Origin: Rhizoclosmatium globosum
Lineage: Eukaryota > Chytridiomycota > Chytridiomycetes > Chytridiales > Chytriomycetaceae
Direction: 5' to 3'
Assembly (NCBI GenBank): GCA_002104985.1
Contig: MCGO01000099.1
Span: forward strand, 1-64,000
DNA: 64,000 nucleotides
Part shown: positions 1 through 11,339 of the stretch, piece after piece
How the letters are laid out: each line of letters opens with the position of its first letter
How positions within the stretch are numbered: position 1 is the first letter of the stretch
Translations under genes and position numbers: made by a program
Notes under the pieces: generated by a model
What the model saw: only the letters and a program-made list of their open reading frames with translations
Databases searched by the model: none
Told to the model about the DNA's origin: nothing

Positions 1-785
1 CGGGTTGGTTGGGTTCCAGGCAGAGTTGCCAACTCATTGACTTTCTCCAAAAATAAACGACACAGAATTACAATGGCCTTTGTGTCTTTTGTCTCATTCA
101 ATATGGCAATGTAGTTGGCTGGATTCTTGATTGCATCAACACCAAACACCAACTTGTCCCATCCCATCTATTTCACATAGAGTAAGTAATGGACCCACAG
201 GAAAATAAAAGACATACATTATTCAAGAACGGAGTGTTTGTTTTGCTTGAAGAGGCAATCAAACCAGCAGTTTCCAATCCAGTGGATAAATAAGCTTTTG
301 AACGTGATCCAGCAGTGTTTTTAATCTTCTTCTGTTTACGGGCAAAGCTCTTGAGTTCCTTGGCTCTCATCTTGGCATCAAAGCCTTCCTCTGGGTTATA
401 CATTCTGTAGACACGAGTGTGAACTTTTGTCACTTTGGTTGGCCTGTATCCCCAGTATGGATTCTTTGGATGCTTGTTTCGACAGTGAACCCTGATGCCC
501 ATTCTCTGTAACACAAACATAGGCACAATCCAAGCACATGAACCCAAATATGGCAGGATGAGACAAGCCACACTTTGCCTTTCTGACATGATTCTGGAGC
601 TTCTCTGGATGGCTTACAGCAGGTCACACTTGATGCAGGAACATGTTTTGTCTGATCTCTTGAATAATTTGATACATCTTCTCTAAATTAAGATGTTTAT
701 TTATTTTTCTTTCAAAAGAACTTACGTGTGTAGTCATTGATCCAATATCGAACAGAAACAACTCGCTGGTGAACCATCCTCCCAT
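1..785 (-). CDS. Unrecognised multi-exon gene, 3' end outside window
   Basis: I do not recognise this protein. Two exons are well supported. Exon 505-218 follows a TTACAG acceptor and encodes a basic, Arg/Lys-rich stretch containing PKNPYWGYRP and KELKSFARKQKKIK. A GTATGT donor and AAATAG acceptor (intron about 217-168) join it in phase 0 to exon 167-1, which contains MGWDKLVFGVDAIKNPAN and runs off the window edge. Upstream, a GTAAG donor near 724 would join a short exon beginning MGGWFTSELF at about 785, also in phase 0. However, coding-looking text is split over two frames around 740-865 (one frame reads RMFHGRVKDVPAFSNKYALA), so the 5' end is uncertain or frameshifted. The next gene is the NLR-like receptor on the same strand, about 740 bp upstream. 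Confidence 0.4.
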
Positions 786-1380
786 TTTGCCAATGCATAC
801 TTGTTGCTAAAGGCAGGAACGTCCTTCACTCTTCCATGGAACATTCTCGTTCTGATCTATTGTTGGAAAGTGTGTAGTTAGTAAAAAGGATTTAAAGTCT
901 GATGATCAATGAAGGATAATCAGAAAGGATAACAATGCCTTATTAACCCTAAAGATATGGGCTTTGAAGGGAGAATAGATGGAGTCCTTCAAGGGCTATG
1001 ATTGATGAACCAACCTCCCAACACAACCACCCACAGCACATACAACCATCACCATCCCACCATCACCTAACACAGGAAACCCCCCTTGGCATAACCCCGA
1101 CCCCTTTAGCCCACCAGGCATCCAAAATCATTGTCGGATCATAAGTTGCATCCTGATGTACAACTCTATCCGTTTCGAGATACACACAACTCAAGCAGAC
1201 TCATACTCACCTTTGGGTTTCACTCATTTTTCCTCTCTTGGTCTGACGTTACAAACTCTTTTTAATCCAACAGTATAGAACTCTGAATCTCTTGGAATAA
1301 TTGTGAGTACATCTTCGTCTAAATTTAGATGTGTTATTTATGTTTTCTTTCAACAGTATAGAACCCTACGTGTCCTGGTG
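646..1380. repeat. Diverged duplicated segment (646-735 and about 1286-1378)
   Basis: The two stretches share the same order of words: TCTCTTG, AATAATT, TACATCTT, CTAAATT, AGATGT, TTATTTAT, TTTCTTTCAA, then CTTACGTGT or CCTACGTGT, with small indels. The first copy overlaps the intron and donor of the unrecognised gene at 1-785; the second lies in intergenic DNA. This looks like an old partial duplication of that gene's intron and exon edge. Similarity was judged by eye only. Confidence 0.4.
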
Positions 1381-1528
1381 TCCTGCGCAGGAGAACAGTG
1401 GGTGACTCATCCTGATCAACCTAATCCAACAGTACAAATCTCTAACCTTGAACCCCTACATAAGTCTCGGATCATAAAGGACACAAAAACCTGATTCCCA
1501 ACAAAGCATACAATAACTTCAACAGATT
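786..1528. other. Intergenic region, no gene seen
   Basis: About 740 bp between the unrecognised gene and the 3' end of the NLR-like gene. Apart from the second copy of the diverged duplication (1286-1378) and three scattered copies of TCCAACAGTA, I see no coding signal, RNA gene or clear element. Confidence 0.5.
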
Positions 1529-4500
1529 TTAATTTTTTAGAGTGAGACAACAGACATTATTTCCTGCAATCCATGCAACAGATAAATGGGATATACTATG
1601 AAATTCTTTGCCAAAGAAGTACAAAAGTATCAAGTCTTGGCTTAACCATCCATTTAGAACACTCCATGCAGACACAAAGAACACTTGGGTGGTCTTAATG
1701 GCATCCCTAATATGTGATTGCAAACATTCCCCAGTTTCCACAGACCACAATTTGACTGTTCCATCATCTGATCCAGAAACCACAGTCATTGAGTCAAGTG
1801 AGAATGCCACTGACCATACATTCCCAGAATGTCCTTCAAAGGTCTTTAAACATTCTCCTGTTTCAATACACCACACTTTAACAGTCTTGTCATTTGATCC
1901 AGAAACCATAGTTTTGGAATCAGGAGAGAATGCCACTGAATATACCCCGTCAGAATGCCCAACAATGGTCTTGACATTTTCTCCTGTTTCCACAGACCAC
2001 ACTCTGATTGTCCTGTCAGTTGATCCAGAAACAACAGTTTTGGAGTCAGATGAGACTGCCACACATATCACAACTTCATAATGCCCCTCAAAGGTCCTGA
2101 AACATTCTCCTGTTTCAATACACCACATTTTTACTGTCAAGTCATGTGATCCAGAAATTACAGTTTTGGAGTCAGGAGAGAACCCCACTGACCTTACTGA
2201 GGTATAATGTCCTTTAAGGGTCTTGACACATTCCCCTGTTTCCACAGACCACACTTTGACTGTCCTATCATCTGATCCAGTAGCCACAGTTTTACCATCA
2301 GGTGAGAGTGTGACTGAGTTCACCCAGTCAGAATGCCCTTGAGGGTTTTTGGAAAGTTCCCCTGTTTCCAAAGGCCACAACTTGACTGTCTTGTCAATTG
2401 ATCCAGAAACAACAGTTTTTCCATCTGGTGAGAATGCCACTGAAAGCACACCTTCTGTATGCCCCTCGAAGGTTTTGACACATTCCCCTGTTTCCACAGA
2501 CCACAATTTTAAAGTGTGGTTATTTGCTCCAGAAATTACAGTTTTGCCATCTGGTGAGAATGCCACAGGTCCAGATCCAACAAAGCTCTTGATGCATTCC
2601 CCTGTTTCCAAAGACCACAATTTGAGAGTCCTGTCAACTGCTCCTGAAATCACAGTTTTGGAGTCAGGGGAGACTGCAATTGAAGATACTGCATCAGGAA
2701 GGGTCTTGACACATTCGCTGTTTCCACAGACCAGATTTTGACTGTCCTGTCATTTGATCTAGAAACCAAAGTCTTTCCATCAGGTGAGAATACTATTGAA
2801 GAAACACCTCCTTTATGCCCCTTAAAAGTCTTGACATTTTCTCCTGTTTCCACAGACCACAATTTGAATGTCTCAAGAAATGATCCACAAACCATTGTTT
2901 TGTAGTCAGGTGAGAATGCCACTGAATACACTTCGCCAGAATGTCCAAAAGTCTTGACACATTTTCCTGTTTCCACAGACCACACTTTAATTGTTTTGTC
3001 ATTTGATCCAGAAACAACAGTTTTGGAGTCAGGCAGGAATACCACACAATTTACTAATGCAAATGCCCAACAATGGTCTTGACACATTCTCCTGTTTCAA
3101 CAGACCACACTTTGACTGTCTTGTCATTTGATCCAGAAACCACAGTTTTACCATCAGGCGAGAATGCCACAGAATATACAACTCCAGAATGCCCAACAAG
3201 TGTGAATGGGCCCCATTTCTTTTCTGCACCTATGGTGATGTGAGCAGATGCAAGATGTGAATACAGCTGGTAATACATAGTTTCTTGAGGTACACCAATC
3301 AAAGCATGATTGTATACTTGAAGTGGACTTGCCAACAATTGGGTGCGGAAATTGAAAGCCACATATTTAAGGTCAGTCAGCAACGACAACACTGTCTTAA
3401 CATCTTCCAAGTGAGTACAACTTGACAAAACAAAAGAAACAGACTCAATCATAGCAAAGACATCATTGAGCTTGGTCATTAAGAGCAGAGCTTCCAAGTA
3501 GTAAACCAAAGTTTTGGTGCAAAACTGGTGGAGTAGCATAATCACTCTGTTTTGGTCATGAACTGAAGCACTTGAGAAGCCCAGAGAAAAGTGGGTTCCC
3601 CAGAATAAGACAGCATATTCAACATCCTCGTTCAACACTGTCAGTTGTGTGAGTTCATCTTTACTATATAGCCTTGCAGGATCCAAAGTTGCCATATTAC
3701 GACTTAAGTTGGCAATTAGAATCTGGACACATCTAACTGCAAGACTTGCATCTGTAATTTGAATGAAGAACTCTGCTCCACAACGAGTATTGTCAGTGAA
3801 AAAGTCTTTTACACTCTTGTGGATGGCAGACACCACGCCGCCAACTTCAATTTTGAGGATAGACCGAAACTACAGAAATAATCAACACTAGAAACCAAGT
3901 CAAATTAATCACCTCTGCAACAACAGACTCTACTTCATTGAGAGCCAATCCTCCAAGATTGGATAAACTTGTCAATGTCAATGGTCTTTGTGCAGTTAAC
4001 AGAACAGCAAACACATGCTTGAACAAAGCCAGTCTCTCTGCTCTGTTGCTTTGAAGTTCACGCTCAATAATGGCTTTGTAGACACCATCTGAACCTGAAG
4101 TCAGAGATTGTATATCTGTAAGGGCTTGTTTTGGGGTCAAATTCTGATTCTTGATGTATTCACTGACATTACGAGCGTAGATGAAAAGGCCTTCTGCTTT
4201 ATCAACCAATGCTTTGCAACACTTCTCTTCCAGAGTCCCTTTTCGAATTTTCCCCCACAGCATCTGGAATCTAAACTTAACAAACAATTCCAAATCAGCT
4301 GTGTTGTTATTACTGCTGGGGCTCAAAACAAAAGGACTGAGTTCTTGCAACAAGTAGTAAATATCACGTTCCGGGCGACCTGTGGTAATGATCTTGACAA
4401 ATTCTGGGAGCTGGGGGCATAGCACAGTCAAAATAGTCAAGACAGAGTGACGTGTGTCCTTGTTGAGCTCATCTAAGGCATCAATGATTATCAAGAGAGT

Positions 4501-6242
4501 TTTGGATTGCCATTCTGATGCTAAACACTTGTTCAGACCATCCACAACCAACACCTTGAATGCTTCAATTGGGGTTTTGAGAAGACTTTGTTTTCCTTCC
4601 TTGACACAAACAAGGTCCTCCTTCATTTCTGCTTCCACATGCTGTTTGAAGGCCCCACCAAGAGCCAGACATAAACTACTCACAATTGTACACACAAGAA
4701 CAATGGGATTGCTTTTTCGTGCATTATTGTAGCGACAAATAAACAGAGCACCAATGACAAAGCTGGTAGGCAAGTTCTTTGTCAAGCTGTAAACAATCAG
4801 AGACTTTCCTGTTCCAGCACCACCATTTAAGTACATGACACGTTCTTTTGTGAGTGTCCAAGCTTTTAGGGCAGGAACAATCCACTTGCGGGTTCCAGGT
4901 ACATATTCTTCTGCATACGCCTGAAGGTCAGCATCAAATGACTCTGGTTGAAGCCAGACATCCAGAGGACTCACAACAAGAGTATGAGGGACTTTGCTTA
5001 AAGCACTTTCTACTTCTTTAACAAAACCATTGAAAGTAAGGTCCCACTCAGAATCAAGTGGATTCATCCTCTTGAAGTTGGTGTACAGTTTTCCAGCAAC
5101 AATCAAGAAAGCACTGCTATACTCATTCTTGAGGCTATCAATATTGTCAGCATCTTCAAAGAAATAAACTGGAATAATAGTTTTCTTGAGTTCATCTGCA
5201 AACTTGAGCTCTTTCATGCAGTTTCGCGATTGCTATTTATTACAAATCAATGAGTTTGTTCTTGCAACAGATAACTACTCACCAAATACCCCAACGAAAA
5301 ACAGGCAATTACAACCTGACAACCAGAGATGCCAGAGCCCATTGAGTCGTAAATATCTGATTCCATCTTCTCAGTATCACGCCAAATGAGCAGATCAGGT
5401 TTGATTGCTTGGAGCTTGTCCACTACAGCATTGACATGGACTTTGGTGGACCAATTGTACGAAATAAACAAGCCTGAATTTTTTCGGGACTTGGCATCAC
5501 GATTGCTAACAATGGAAAGTCTGGTTTCATTTGGGATTGTCTTGTTTTCGCGATTGTCCAACGATTCAAAGAAAACTTGATCAGAGTTAATAAGGGCGAG
5601 TTTGAGTGATTTCTCATTATTGATGATTGTTTTCGCATCAGTTTTGGAGTGCTGATAGTAGACGCAAACGTTGGTACCCACGCCAAAGTGACCAGCAATC
5701 TGTGAACAAGAACATGAGTGAGACCCCAAAAAGAACAAAGCCTACCATTTCCCTCAGCTCTGCCATTAAGTCGGCCTTTTCGAGTTGGACAACAATAGCT
5801 GGTTGACATGAGTGTTTGGCACAAATGGTCACAACAAATGATTCATTGTATTCAAACAACAGTTTCTTGTCCTTGGCGTGTTCCACTTCCATGAAAATGC
5901 TGACCAGATCGGCGTTTTTGGACAACAGATATCGCGGCTGGTGGGTTAAAGGGTTCGTAATGGCTCTGTAGTAGATATGAAGAGCGGATTCAGGACTTTC
6001 TCCGAATACTTCGATTATCTATTTGGGACTTTAGCATGAAACTGAAAGCAAGGGAAATTGACCTTATCCCTTAAACAGTCCACGGTTGCTTCGGGAAGAA
6101 CAATAGTCTTTCGAGCCTTATAATCGTCGTACGGCTGAACAGTGGCAACAAAATCGGATGCACCTGAAGCTGGCAATGAGTACTGAAAGGAGGAAAGAGG
6201 AGGTTTCACATACCCGTTCTGGAAATGTAGTTGCCCATTCAA
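1529..6242 (-). CDS. NLR-like receptor: two beta-grasp-like domains, TIR, NACHT, 12 WD40 repeats
   Basis: Predicted intracellular signalling NTPase of about 1,500 aa, start ATG at 6242. Domains in order: two similar beta-grasp (ubiquitin/PB1-like) segments at about 6170-5870 and 5790-5580; a TIR domain at about 5470-5080 (FISYNWS, IWRDTEKM, then CMKELKFA with a Glu where TIR NADases keep theirs); a NACHT NTPase at about 4870-4300 (Walker A GGAGTGKS, Walker B LLIIIDALDEL, sensor TTGRPERD); a helical linker; and 12 WD40 repeats from 3200 to 1650, followed by a unique tail. Introns with good borders lie near 6050, 5740-5705, 5300-5240 and 3905-3870, and all join domains in frame. The WD40 part has two frameshifts, near 3071 and 2716, each explained by one missing homopolymer base. 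NACHT-WD40 proteins in filamentous fungi act in non-self recognition; that role here is inference. Confidence 0.8.
1650..3210 (-). repeat. Array of 12 WD40 repeats with high mutual identity
   Basis: Repeat unit about 42 codons (126 bp), consensus around FSPDGKTVVSGS and DKTVKVWSVETGECVKTF. Counting the WS/WC/WP-type strand ends gives one unit before the first frameshift (near 3071), three between the frameshifts and eight after the second (near 2716). One unit (near 2590) is shortened at its GH/SV junction, and two lack normal GH spacing. Similarity between units at DNA level is visibly high, unlike structural WD40 propellers, where units diverge. Confidence 0.75.
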
Positions 6243-6816
6243 ATCAAGTTCAGAACAAGAGAGTGTTTACTGTTTAAGGGAGGTGAGAGAGGTGGACTAA
6301 AGATCATAGTTTCTGAGGGGTATAGTCTCCCAATTAGGACAATTATGTGTGTTGGTGTACGATTGGAGGTTCGTATTGTACCCGGGGGTACGGGGGTGGA
6401 GGAGGGATGGGGTAGCATACGTTTTGGCTTTTGCTGTATTAATAATACTATAATGAACTGCCAAGAAACCCAGCAAGAAACCCCAAGTCTTTATTTCTGT
6501 TTGTTTAGCTGTGTTGAGCCTTGCTGGGAATCCACATCTCTCTCCATCTCGCGATCTCAACTTTCGCTTCTGACCAAGTTTGTATACACTAGTTCTACTC
6601 TACAAGAAATGGCTGTTTTGCGAAAGACTTGCGATTATTACCTAAGAAGGAAACATCATTGATTGAAACACGTTAGGCACAAGTTAAACCAACCACTAAT
6701 AACAATGCGTGAATGCTTCATTGTAAACATCATCAAACATTACTCCCGAACAAGTAAAAAAGGATATAAAAAAGGTAGCAAAAGTACAATGCGTTGTTTT
6801 CTAAACAGAATTCCAT
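6243..6816. other. Intergenic region between divergently read receptor start and DnaJ 3' end
   Basis: About 570 bp. It should hold the promoter of the NLR-like gene on the right of 6242 and the 3' UTR of the DnaJ gene. A G-rich stretch lies at 6378-6415. The open frames here have no recognisable protein content, and I see no RNA gene. Confidence 0.4.
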
Positions 6817-8388
6817 CTACTGCTGAGCACACTGTACTCCTGGTCCTCCGTGTCCGTGACCATGCTCATCATCATCGTCCTCATCCATGTCTGCACCGTG
6901 TGCCCGTCTCTCTTGCATTGGGTCAACAGATGACAGAACAACTTCCTCAACCTCCTTTCCAGCAGTTGAAGGAAGAGCAGTACGTGGTGGCAAGATGCTT
7001 TCCAGAGCCTTGAGTTGCGCCTCAGAAGCCCAGTTAGATTGAGGGAAGACGATTTCGAACTTGATGTAGAGGTTTCCTTTGTCGAATGGACGCTTGTGGA
7101 CTGGCATACCTTCGCCTGGATGACCTTGACTTCGTCGGGTTTGATGACTTCTCCTGGAACAATGTTGACAACGAGGACTCGGTCGTCAAGGTGTGGGATA
7201 GAGAAGTGGCCACCGGCAAGAGCGGTGAGAAGGTCGATTTTGACGTCAATGAAGAGATCAGCTCCCTTGCGCTTGAAACGGTCGTGTGCCTTCTCTTCAA
7301 TGACAATGATGATGTCTCCTGGCACGATTCCTGGAGCTGGTCTCCCTCACCGCTGAAAACAACCTTCTGACCATCAGTCATACCCTTGTCGATGAAAACT
7401 TCGAGAATCTGCGGCAATAAATTCAGCAAACAATATAACTATCCAAAGACGGAAACAAACCTTTCGTTCGTTGTTGATCTTCTTTCCGTTACACGCAGTA
7501 CACCTGTCCTTGGGGTTGATGATTTCTCCCTCTCCGTTACAGTCGGGACAAGTCTGCTGCATTGCTGAATCATTGGACCCATCTGACGAATGACAATCTT
7601 GACACCACGACCTTGACAACCAGTACAAGTGCGAGTAGCTCCAGCTTTTCCACCACGTCCCTCACATGGACCACAAAGGACCTGCTTTTGAAGCGCAAGC
7701 TTTGATGTCTTTCCCTTGTAGAGGTCTTCGAGAGTAACCTGTATATTTCATTATTTAACGGTTATTGAGCGAAACCCCAACAAACCTTGAGTGAGTGCGC
7801 CATATCCTTTCCTTTACGAGGACCAGAACGACCGCCTCCACCGAAACCACTAAAGCGGAAATTTGTAAGCTTCAGAACGGTTCAACATCGAATGAGAAAT
7901 CAACTTACCCAGCGCCTCCAAACAACTGCGAGAACAAGTCTCCTGGGTTCATACCTCCTGGACCACCACCCATTCCACTAGCACCCTCGATACCCTCCTC
8001 TCCATATCGGTCGTACATGTCACGCTTCTGCTCGTCGGAAAGAACTTCATACGCCTTTGAGATTTCCTTGAACCTCTCGTTGGCCTCCTCGTTTCCAGGG
8101 TTCTTGTCAGGGTGGTATTTCAAGGCGAGCTTTCTGTAAGCTTTTTTGATCTCGCTCTGTGTTGGATTTGATATCAATACAAAGAGTTTGATGGAGGGTA
8201 TTTCAAAACAAACGCACTTCAGAGGCGGATGGAGGTACTTCGAGAACGTCGTAGAGTCTGTTTTGGAGGGATCGTCCGGTTAGATCAAGGAAATCCCATG
8301 AGGCGGTGAATGTTTGATGTGTTGTTGTCCAGCGAAATGTCAGGTTTGCCGACAGCTCCATCGCCTGCCATTCATACAACTGACGCAT
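6817..8388 (-). CDS. Type I DnaJ co-chaperone, Ydj1/DNAJA-like, farnesylation tail
   Basis: Hsp40 that delivers clients to and stimulates Hsp70 in the cytosol. J domain with HPD (KYHPDKNPG) at about 8170-8000, then a Gly-rich linker, four zinc-binding CxxCxGxG-type motifs ([32 protein letters not shown]) at about 7670-7480, two beta-barrel substrate domains and an acidic/His/Gly tail ending CAQQ. The CaaX-type end matches the farnesylated class represented by yeast Ydj1. Introns: about 8216-8155, 7912-7855, 7785-7742, 7461-7411. A first exon ATGCGTCA at 8388 joined to the CAAAACAG acceptor near 8262 would give MRQLYDVLEV; this start is inferred. Three one-base deletions (about 7563, 7338 and 7115) break the frame, each within or next to a short homopolymer. 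Confidence 0.88.
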
Positions 8389-8477
8389 AGACGATTCTTT
8401 TGCTTCAGTTTACGGAACGCATCCATTATCCGTATCCATCGATAATCAAGCAACTGTCCCATTCACCGTACTGCCCT

Positions 8478-8773
8478 TCAATCACGCCAGTATTCAAAGC
8501 GATATATCCCTGACTCCATGCATCCTTCATTCAAATGCGTCAGCCCACTCACTTTGTAGATCTTGGTGCCATCGTGGTTGGTCTTTGATGATTTTTCTTT
8601 CTTTGGCGTTGGCAAAGGTTCTGAAAGGCCAAATGGAGTGTCTCAGAACTTTTTGGAAGAACAGACTTTCCACAGGTTTCCACAACGTTCCAGCCTCAAT
8701 TCAACGTACACACTTACTGGAGAATACTTGAAAAACAGTTAGTTAAATTTAATTCGTGGATTCGCATTAATGC
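8478..8773 (-). CDS. Possible small two-intron gene, unknown
   Basis: A tentative model. ATG at 8773, donor CCAGTAAGT near 8717, acceptor GGCCTTTCAG near 8624, then a stretch containing AKERKIIKDQPRWHQDLQ. A GTGAGT donor near 8552 and acceptor GAGTCAG near 8515 lead to a short end with IYRFEYWRD and a stop at 8478. The total is only about 55 residues. The basic, Trp-containing middle looks protein-like, but another frame across the same exon is also open. No family recognised. It sits in the gap between the DnaJ and methyltransferase genes, on the same strand. Confidence 0.25.
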
Positions 8774-8795
8774 GGAAGATGTTTATTTAAAACCA

Positions 8796-9954
8796 CTACT
8801 TTTTTTGCTTACACACATAGACCCAATGAGTCTTTATCGAACCAGATCCATCAATTTGGAGACACTGATCCACTTCCCATCCACATCCAATTTCATCTTC
8901 AATCAAAATGACGCGAAGCTCGGGACGCCCAAGCGACACCCATACCAAAGTATCCGTCACTGTAGCCAAATTTTTCCATAATTGGCGCACAATATCCATA
9001 TCAGACCGCAACAGACCATCCGTAGTTCCTTTGTCAAAAGCCCATTCAAACAGCTTTCCATTGGTGCCAGACGTTCGAAATGGAAATCCAGAAGATAGCG
9101 CACCATCAAAGACAGCAAATTCCTGGAGACCCTTTGTTGAATGCGAGAGACGCGAAATAGTTCTAACAGCTTCAGAGGAGACATCAAAGTGAACAGCCAA
9201 GTCACACACACCATCGGCGACAAGTCCATCTCCAACAGACGTTGAGTTTCCACATCCGACATTCAAAACTGTTGTAAATGTGGAAGCAGTTGGGGCGGGA
9301 ACAATAGATTTCAACAAGGCAGAAAAGCCTTTAGACCATGGCAAGAACCAATCAAACGTTGTATCTTGTTTTGAAGTAGCATAGTGATATTTCCAGTACT
9401 CTGCAGTTGAATAATCAGGCATACAGTCAATTCGCCTCGAGTGATTTGAGTTCCTTTCTCAATGACTTCATCTGGCCTTAAAGGCCACAGCAGAGTATAC
9501 GACTTATTTGTACGAATATCGATAAAATTCCAGCACCAAGAAGCGGGTTCTGATCAAACTTGATCATGCATGGGGCCACTTTGTCCATTGAGACAGCATA
9601 CAACTTCTTTGCCTCTTCAGCGGAGCGCACTTCAAATTCGAAAGCGATGCGGAACAAGAGCGGCAGAATCGCATTTGATTCAGGCTGAATTTGAATTGGG
9701 CGAGGTTGTCCGTCGCACCAAATCGGCAACAACACTTTTCAGAGCGGCGCTTTCGTCCAAGTGGCGCTGGGCCTGGTCGCGCGACTCAAACAACCACTCG
9801 TGCGCATACACAAACACGCCTGCCTCAGATGCCTCAGAGCCACAGACTCGAACTGAGCAATGACTAATCCGTCCTCGGAAACAAGCCGCCCGTCACTGCC
9901 AAGCCTATTCGTCTCAATTCGCTGGTACACGCTCTTCCACAGGATCTCAGGCAT
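8796..9954 (-). CDS. METTL13-like SAM-dependent methyltransferase, paralog 1
   Basis: Class I methyltransferase resembling the eEF1A N-terminal/lysine methyltransferase group (METTL13/EEF1AKMT4). The C-terminal catalytic part (from 9422) shows AEYWKYHYATS, FDWFLPWSKG, the SAM-binding motif VLNVGCGNSTS and the post-strand motif FDKGTTDGLL. An unusual N-terminal part of about 150 aa contains RIETNRLGSDG, GVFVYAHEWLF and QNPLLGAG, and recurs in the paralog at 12386-13712, so it is part of the gene. Frameshifts near 9850, 9725, 9530 and 9424 separate the pieces; the last two fit one missing A. The visible start near 9954 lacks about 25 residues present in the paralog. Substrate is not shown by the sequence; eEF1A is only a family-based guess. 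Confidence 0.65.
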
Positions 9955-10033
9955 CCCAGGGAAGTCAGCTGTGGCCCATTCAAGCTGATGAACTCAGAAT
10001 GGACATCCAAAAAAGAAAACAAATAAAAGTACT

Positions 10034-11107
10034 TTATTGCTTCAAACGAGAAACTACTTCCTTAACGTGCACATCAATTCCATCCGGCTTCCATTCAGGA
10101 AACAGCTCGTTATCAACAGCCTCCCCACCGGATTCACCATGGCCGTCCACGCACTGCCATTTTGGCAAACGGACCCATCGTATTTTCGTCTCCCCAATCA
10201 AAGCCAGCTCCCATCAAAGGACCTTCCGACACACTTGGTTTGCTCCATTTTCGTAAAGGTTCGCCCCGATTCCTTTTCATACATTGCAATCAACTCATTC
10301 AAACTCTTTCGGTCACCCTCCACTCTCAAAACTTTGTTGGCAGACCTTTTGGAATGAATCAAAGCAAGAATAACGATGGCGGCAACGTCTTTGCGGAATG
10401 TGAATGAAATGGGCTTGTCACTTGTATACTTTGCCGTCATTGTGTCCCAATTGAGACCAAGAATACTTGGATGCTTCAAGTTTCCAAAGTCAGCAAAGTA
10501 TCCATTCACAATTTCAGTGTATTCCATTTTAGAGTTTTCAAGGTACTCATGGGTACCAATTCTTGGGCGCAGCCACGGGAGGTCACTATTAATTTGTCAA
10601 TATTTACCATCAACAATGTATCATTTCGGGAAGGAACACTCACTTGACATTGTAATCGACTCCAAACACATTTGGGATGAAACGCTTCACCCCAGCTTTT
10701 CCACAATCATCCATAAACTCATTCGTTACAAGTCCGAAGCAAACAACAGCGTCAATGCCTTTCAAAACCTTCACTGTTTCGGTTCTATCCTTTTCGATAT
10801 CAAGCTTGACAATACGGCCACCTTTACTCTGGATCAGATCCATGTTTTCCAAGTCCTTCTCCTGCACACAAGACATTAGTTCAAACAAAAAGCCTAAGGA
10901 CGCACATACGCTTAAAGCATCACCATAGTCCCTGATAACGCAAAGTACTCCATCAGTGAAATGGTTGGACTCAAGCGCTTGCAGTGTGATCATGAGACCC
11001 AGCTTTCTGAGACCACCAATGATGGCGAGGGAGCGGATTCTTGAGTAACTGGCATCTTGGTATTTGGTTTTCCATCCGATGAACAATATATACTGAGGAT
11101 CACTCAA
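10034..11107 (-). CDS. NmrA-like NAD(P)-binding protein
   Basis: Atypical short-chain dehydrogenase of the NmrA/isoflavone-reductase type. These proteins bind NAD(P) in a Rossmann fold and act as redox sensors or reductases. Seen: SLAIIGGLRKLGLMITLQAL with a degenerate Gly-rich loop, then VKVLKGIDAVVCFG, GVKRFIPNVFGVDYN, WLRPRIGTHEYLENSK and a long C-terminal part. Introns: about 10909-10862 (GTATGT..GTGCAG) and 10640-10590 (GTGAGT..TTAATAG), both joining in frame. Near 10225 and 10130 the reading frame changes twice before the end ...VVSRLKQ and TAA at 10034-10036, in keeping with indel errors. It lies between the two methyltransferase paralogs, on the same strand as both. The first 25 residues look irregular, so an upstream exon is possible. 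Confidence 0.65.
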
Positions 11108-11339
11108 AAATGAAATATCGTGGGTAAAATCAATTTGGCTTTGAAATCATGCCACCGGCATTTCCAAGCAAACGACGAAACGTGGTTAAGCAACGTAAAT
11201 GGAAAGTCTTTGTATAATTGAGAAGTTTAAAGATAGCTGCACTTGGCTTTACGGTAATAATCTCGGCATTTTGCGAATGAACTTGGAAGTTCAAATCTAA
11301 ATCTCGAAATGCTGCCACACTAAAGGTAACGATAAAGAC

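Noticed and set aside
1608..2741. Plus-strand frames with SPVSTDH-type repeats
   Set aside because: Opposite strand of the WD40 repeat array; the repeat pattern is inherited from the real gene.
1700..3210. CRISPR-like regular repeats
   Set aside because: The 126 bp periodicity is coding (WD40 units) with no unique spacers, and the genome is eukaryotic.
6231..6662. 143-codon open frame on the plus strand
   Set aside because: No protein-like composition or family; it overlaps the receptor promoter region and has no splice or paralog support.
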